From assembly GCA_030917225.1 (NCBI GenBank), contig JAUPVD010000005.1, positions 1 through 6,829 of the forward strand: 6,829 bases of DNA. Reading direction: 5' to 3'. The translations under genes were made by a program, and so were the position numbers. The notes beneath the pieces were generated by a model. It did no database searches and was not told where the DNA came from. It saw only the letters and a program-made list of their open reading frames with translations. The stretch is from Pseudomonadota bacterium. Its GTDB lineage: Bacteria > Pseudomonadota > Gammaproteobacteria > Burkholderiales > Rhodocyclaceae. Position 1 is the stretch's first letter; each line of letters opens with the position of its first letter. Of this stretch, positions 6,488-6,829 are shown piece by piece.

Positions 6488-6493
6488 TACAAT
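6488..6493 (+). promoter_or_regulatory. Possible cas9 -10 box inside the tracrRNA antirepeat
   Basis: TACAAT matches the -10 consensus at five of six bases and would start cas9 transcription near 6500, with a leader of about 24 bases. No good -35 is seen (CAACGG at 17-base spacing) and there is no TG extension. In Neisseria each CRISPR repeat carries a TACAAT promoter at its end, and this site is the mirror of that repeat end, so the resemblance may come from repeat ancestry. Confidence 0.35.
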
Positions 6494-6502
6494 GACGTCA
6501 TT
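6491..6502. repeat. 12-bp palindrome at the cas9/tracrRNA start sites
   Basis: AATGACGTCATT is perfectly symmetric. Taken out to 6488-6505 (TACAATGACGTCATTCTA) the symmetry holds apart from one C/C pair. The two halves are the opposed -10 boxes TACAAT (plus) and TAGAAT (minus). Confidence 0.7.
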
Positions 6503-6529
6503 CTATCCGCACGGGATATCGCCATGCAA
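6500..6529 (-). promoter_or_regulatory. tracrRNA promoter overlapping the cas9 start codon
   Basis: On the minus strand the -10 TAGAAT (6500-6505) is 18 bases from TTGCAT (6524-6529), a three-of-six -35 that covers the cas9 ATG. The predicted start, about 6493, falls on the first base of the antirepeat, which supports the -10 call. The -35 is uncertain. Confidence 0.55.
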
Positions 6530-6829
6530 ACAAAAAACTCACCTTACTCTCTCGGTCTCGACATCGGCATCGCCTCCGTCGGCTGGTGCTTACTCGGCGA
6601 GAACCGGATCATTGACCTTGGTGTTCGCGCTTTCGACAAGGCGGAAACCGCCAAGGAAGGTGATTCGCTCAATCTCGTGCGGCGCATGGCGCGCCTGATG
6701 CGCCGACGACTGCGCCGTCGTGCATGGCGACTGACCAAACTGGCTCGAACTCTCAAGCGTCTCGGCGTTATTTCTGATACAGCCCTGTTCCAGCCACAAC
6801 ATCCATTTTTGCAATCAATCTGGCAGCTA
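6524..6829 (+). CDS. cas9: Cas9 endonuclease, type II-C, N-terminal 102 residues (cut by right edge)
   Basis: RNA-guided DNA endonuclease of CRISPR-Cas type II. The frame is open from the ATG at 6524 to the edge. Residues 9-24 (SLGLDIGIASVGWCLL) are the RuvC-I motif with catalytic D13. IIDLGVRAFDKAETAKEGDS (29-48) follows as in the Neisseria enzyme (from memory, IDLGVRVFERAEVPKTGDS). Residues 53-80 are the arginine-rich bridge helix (RRMARLMRRRLRRRAWRL and on). The close likeness to the Neisseria type and the matching tracrRNA point to subtype II-C, for which about 1,000-1,100 residues would be expected, so roughly a tenth is visible. The ribosome site is weak (GGGAT about eight bases before ATG). 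No other ATG or GTG lies close upstream in frame. HNH, PAM-interacting and other domains cannot be assessed here. Confidence 0.95.
   Translation, partial: MQTKNSPYSLGLDIGIASVGWCLLGENRIIDLGVRAFDKAETAKEGDSLNLVRRMARLMRRRLRRRAWRLTKLARTLKRLGVISDTALFQPQHPFLQSIWQL

Larger units (their letters stand above)
6391..6493 (-). ncRNA. tracrRNA of a type II-C CRISPR-Cas9 system
   Basis: Trans-activating RNA that pairs with the CRISPR repeat to mature crRNAs and load Cas9; predicted length about 103 nt. In order on the minus strand: a 36-nt antirepeat (6493-6458) that starts ATTGTAGC and ends GAGAGCCGTTGCTGCAAT; the junction AAGG; a hairpin GCCCCT-GAAA-AGGGGC (6452-6437) with a GNRA loop; a short linker; then the terminator hairpin. 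From memory, the Neisseria meningitidis tracrRNA has a near-identical core, GAGAACCGTTGCTACAATAA followed by GG, and also an antirepeat of about 36 nt. The position, immediately before cas9, and the divergent orientation support the call. A -10 TAGAAT (6500-6505) seven bases before the antirepeat sets the 5' end. The 3' end is set by the T-tract; both ends are predictions. Confidence 0.9.

Noticed and set aside
6458..6493. CRISPR array
   Set aside because: Only one repeat-like copy is present, and its context (junction, hairpin, terminator on the minus strand) identifies it as the tracrRNA antirepeat, not an array.
6087..6698. 203-codon plus-strand frame across the nucleotidyltransferase start, tracrRNA and cas9 start
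   Set aside because: It crosses three supported features and the terminator hairpin, in a frame different from cas9; no motif.

Overview
The window reads as chromosomal DNA of a GC-rich betaproteobacterium, most plausibly Rhodocyclaceae-like (Dechloromonas, Azonexus, Thauera type). This is inferred from codon use, a long-form LeuA next to an Lrp regulator, a flavocytochrome c sulfide dehydrogenase pair, and a Neisseria-type II-C CRISPR locus. No database search was possible, so the taxonomy is an impression.

Layout, left to right. (1) 1-560, minus: the N-terminal part of an unrecognised protein that runs off the left edge. (2) 706-2400, minus: leuA (2-isopropylmalate synthase, long form). 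It is divergent from (3) 2576-3037, plus: an Lrp/AsnC-family regulator. The 175-bp gap between them carries two perfect AT-rich palindromes 32 bp apart, good candidates for operators controlling both genes. (4) A strong terminator at 3078-3106 separates the regulator from the convergent fcc operon. (5) 3128-4721, minus: fccA (monoheme cytochrome c) then fccB (FAD sulfide dehydrogenase), a periplasmic sulfide-oxidising pair. (6) 4939-5280, plus: a YjdM/PhnA-type zinc-ribbon protein behind an extended -10 promoter. (7) 5294-6317, minus: an overlapping pair made of a winged-helix nucleotidyltransferase (MntA-like) and a HEPN protein. This resembles an MNT-HEPN toxin-antitoxin module and has a promoter built into two palindromic operator-like sites. 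(8) 6391-6493, minus: a tracrRNA gene with a 36-nt antirepeat, a GAAA-capped hairpin and a strong terminator. (9) 6524-6829, plus: the first 102 codons of a type II-C Cas9 (RuvC-I and arginine-rich bridge helix), cut by the right edge.

The most notable part is the right end. A Cas9 gene and its tracrRNA start head to head from an 18-bp near-palindrome that holds a -10 box for each strand. The tracrRNA points directly at a toxin-antitoxin-like operon on the same strand. The cas9 remainder, cas1/cas2 and the CRISPR array, if present, lie beyond the right edge. The antirepeat predicts what that array's repeat should look like.
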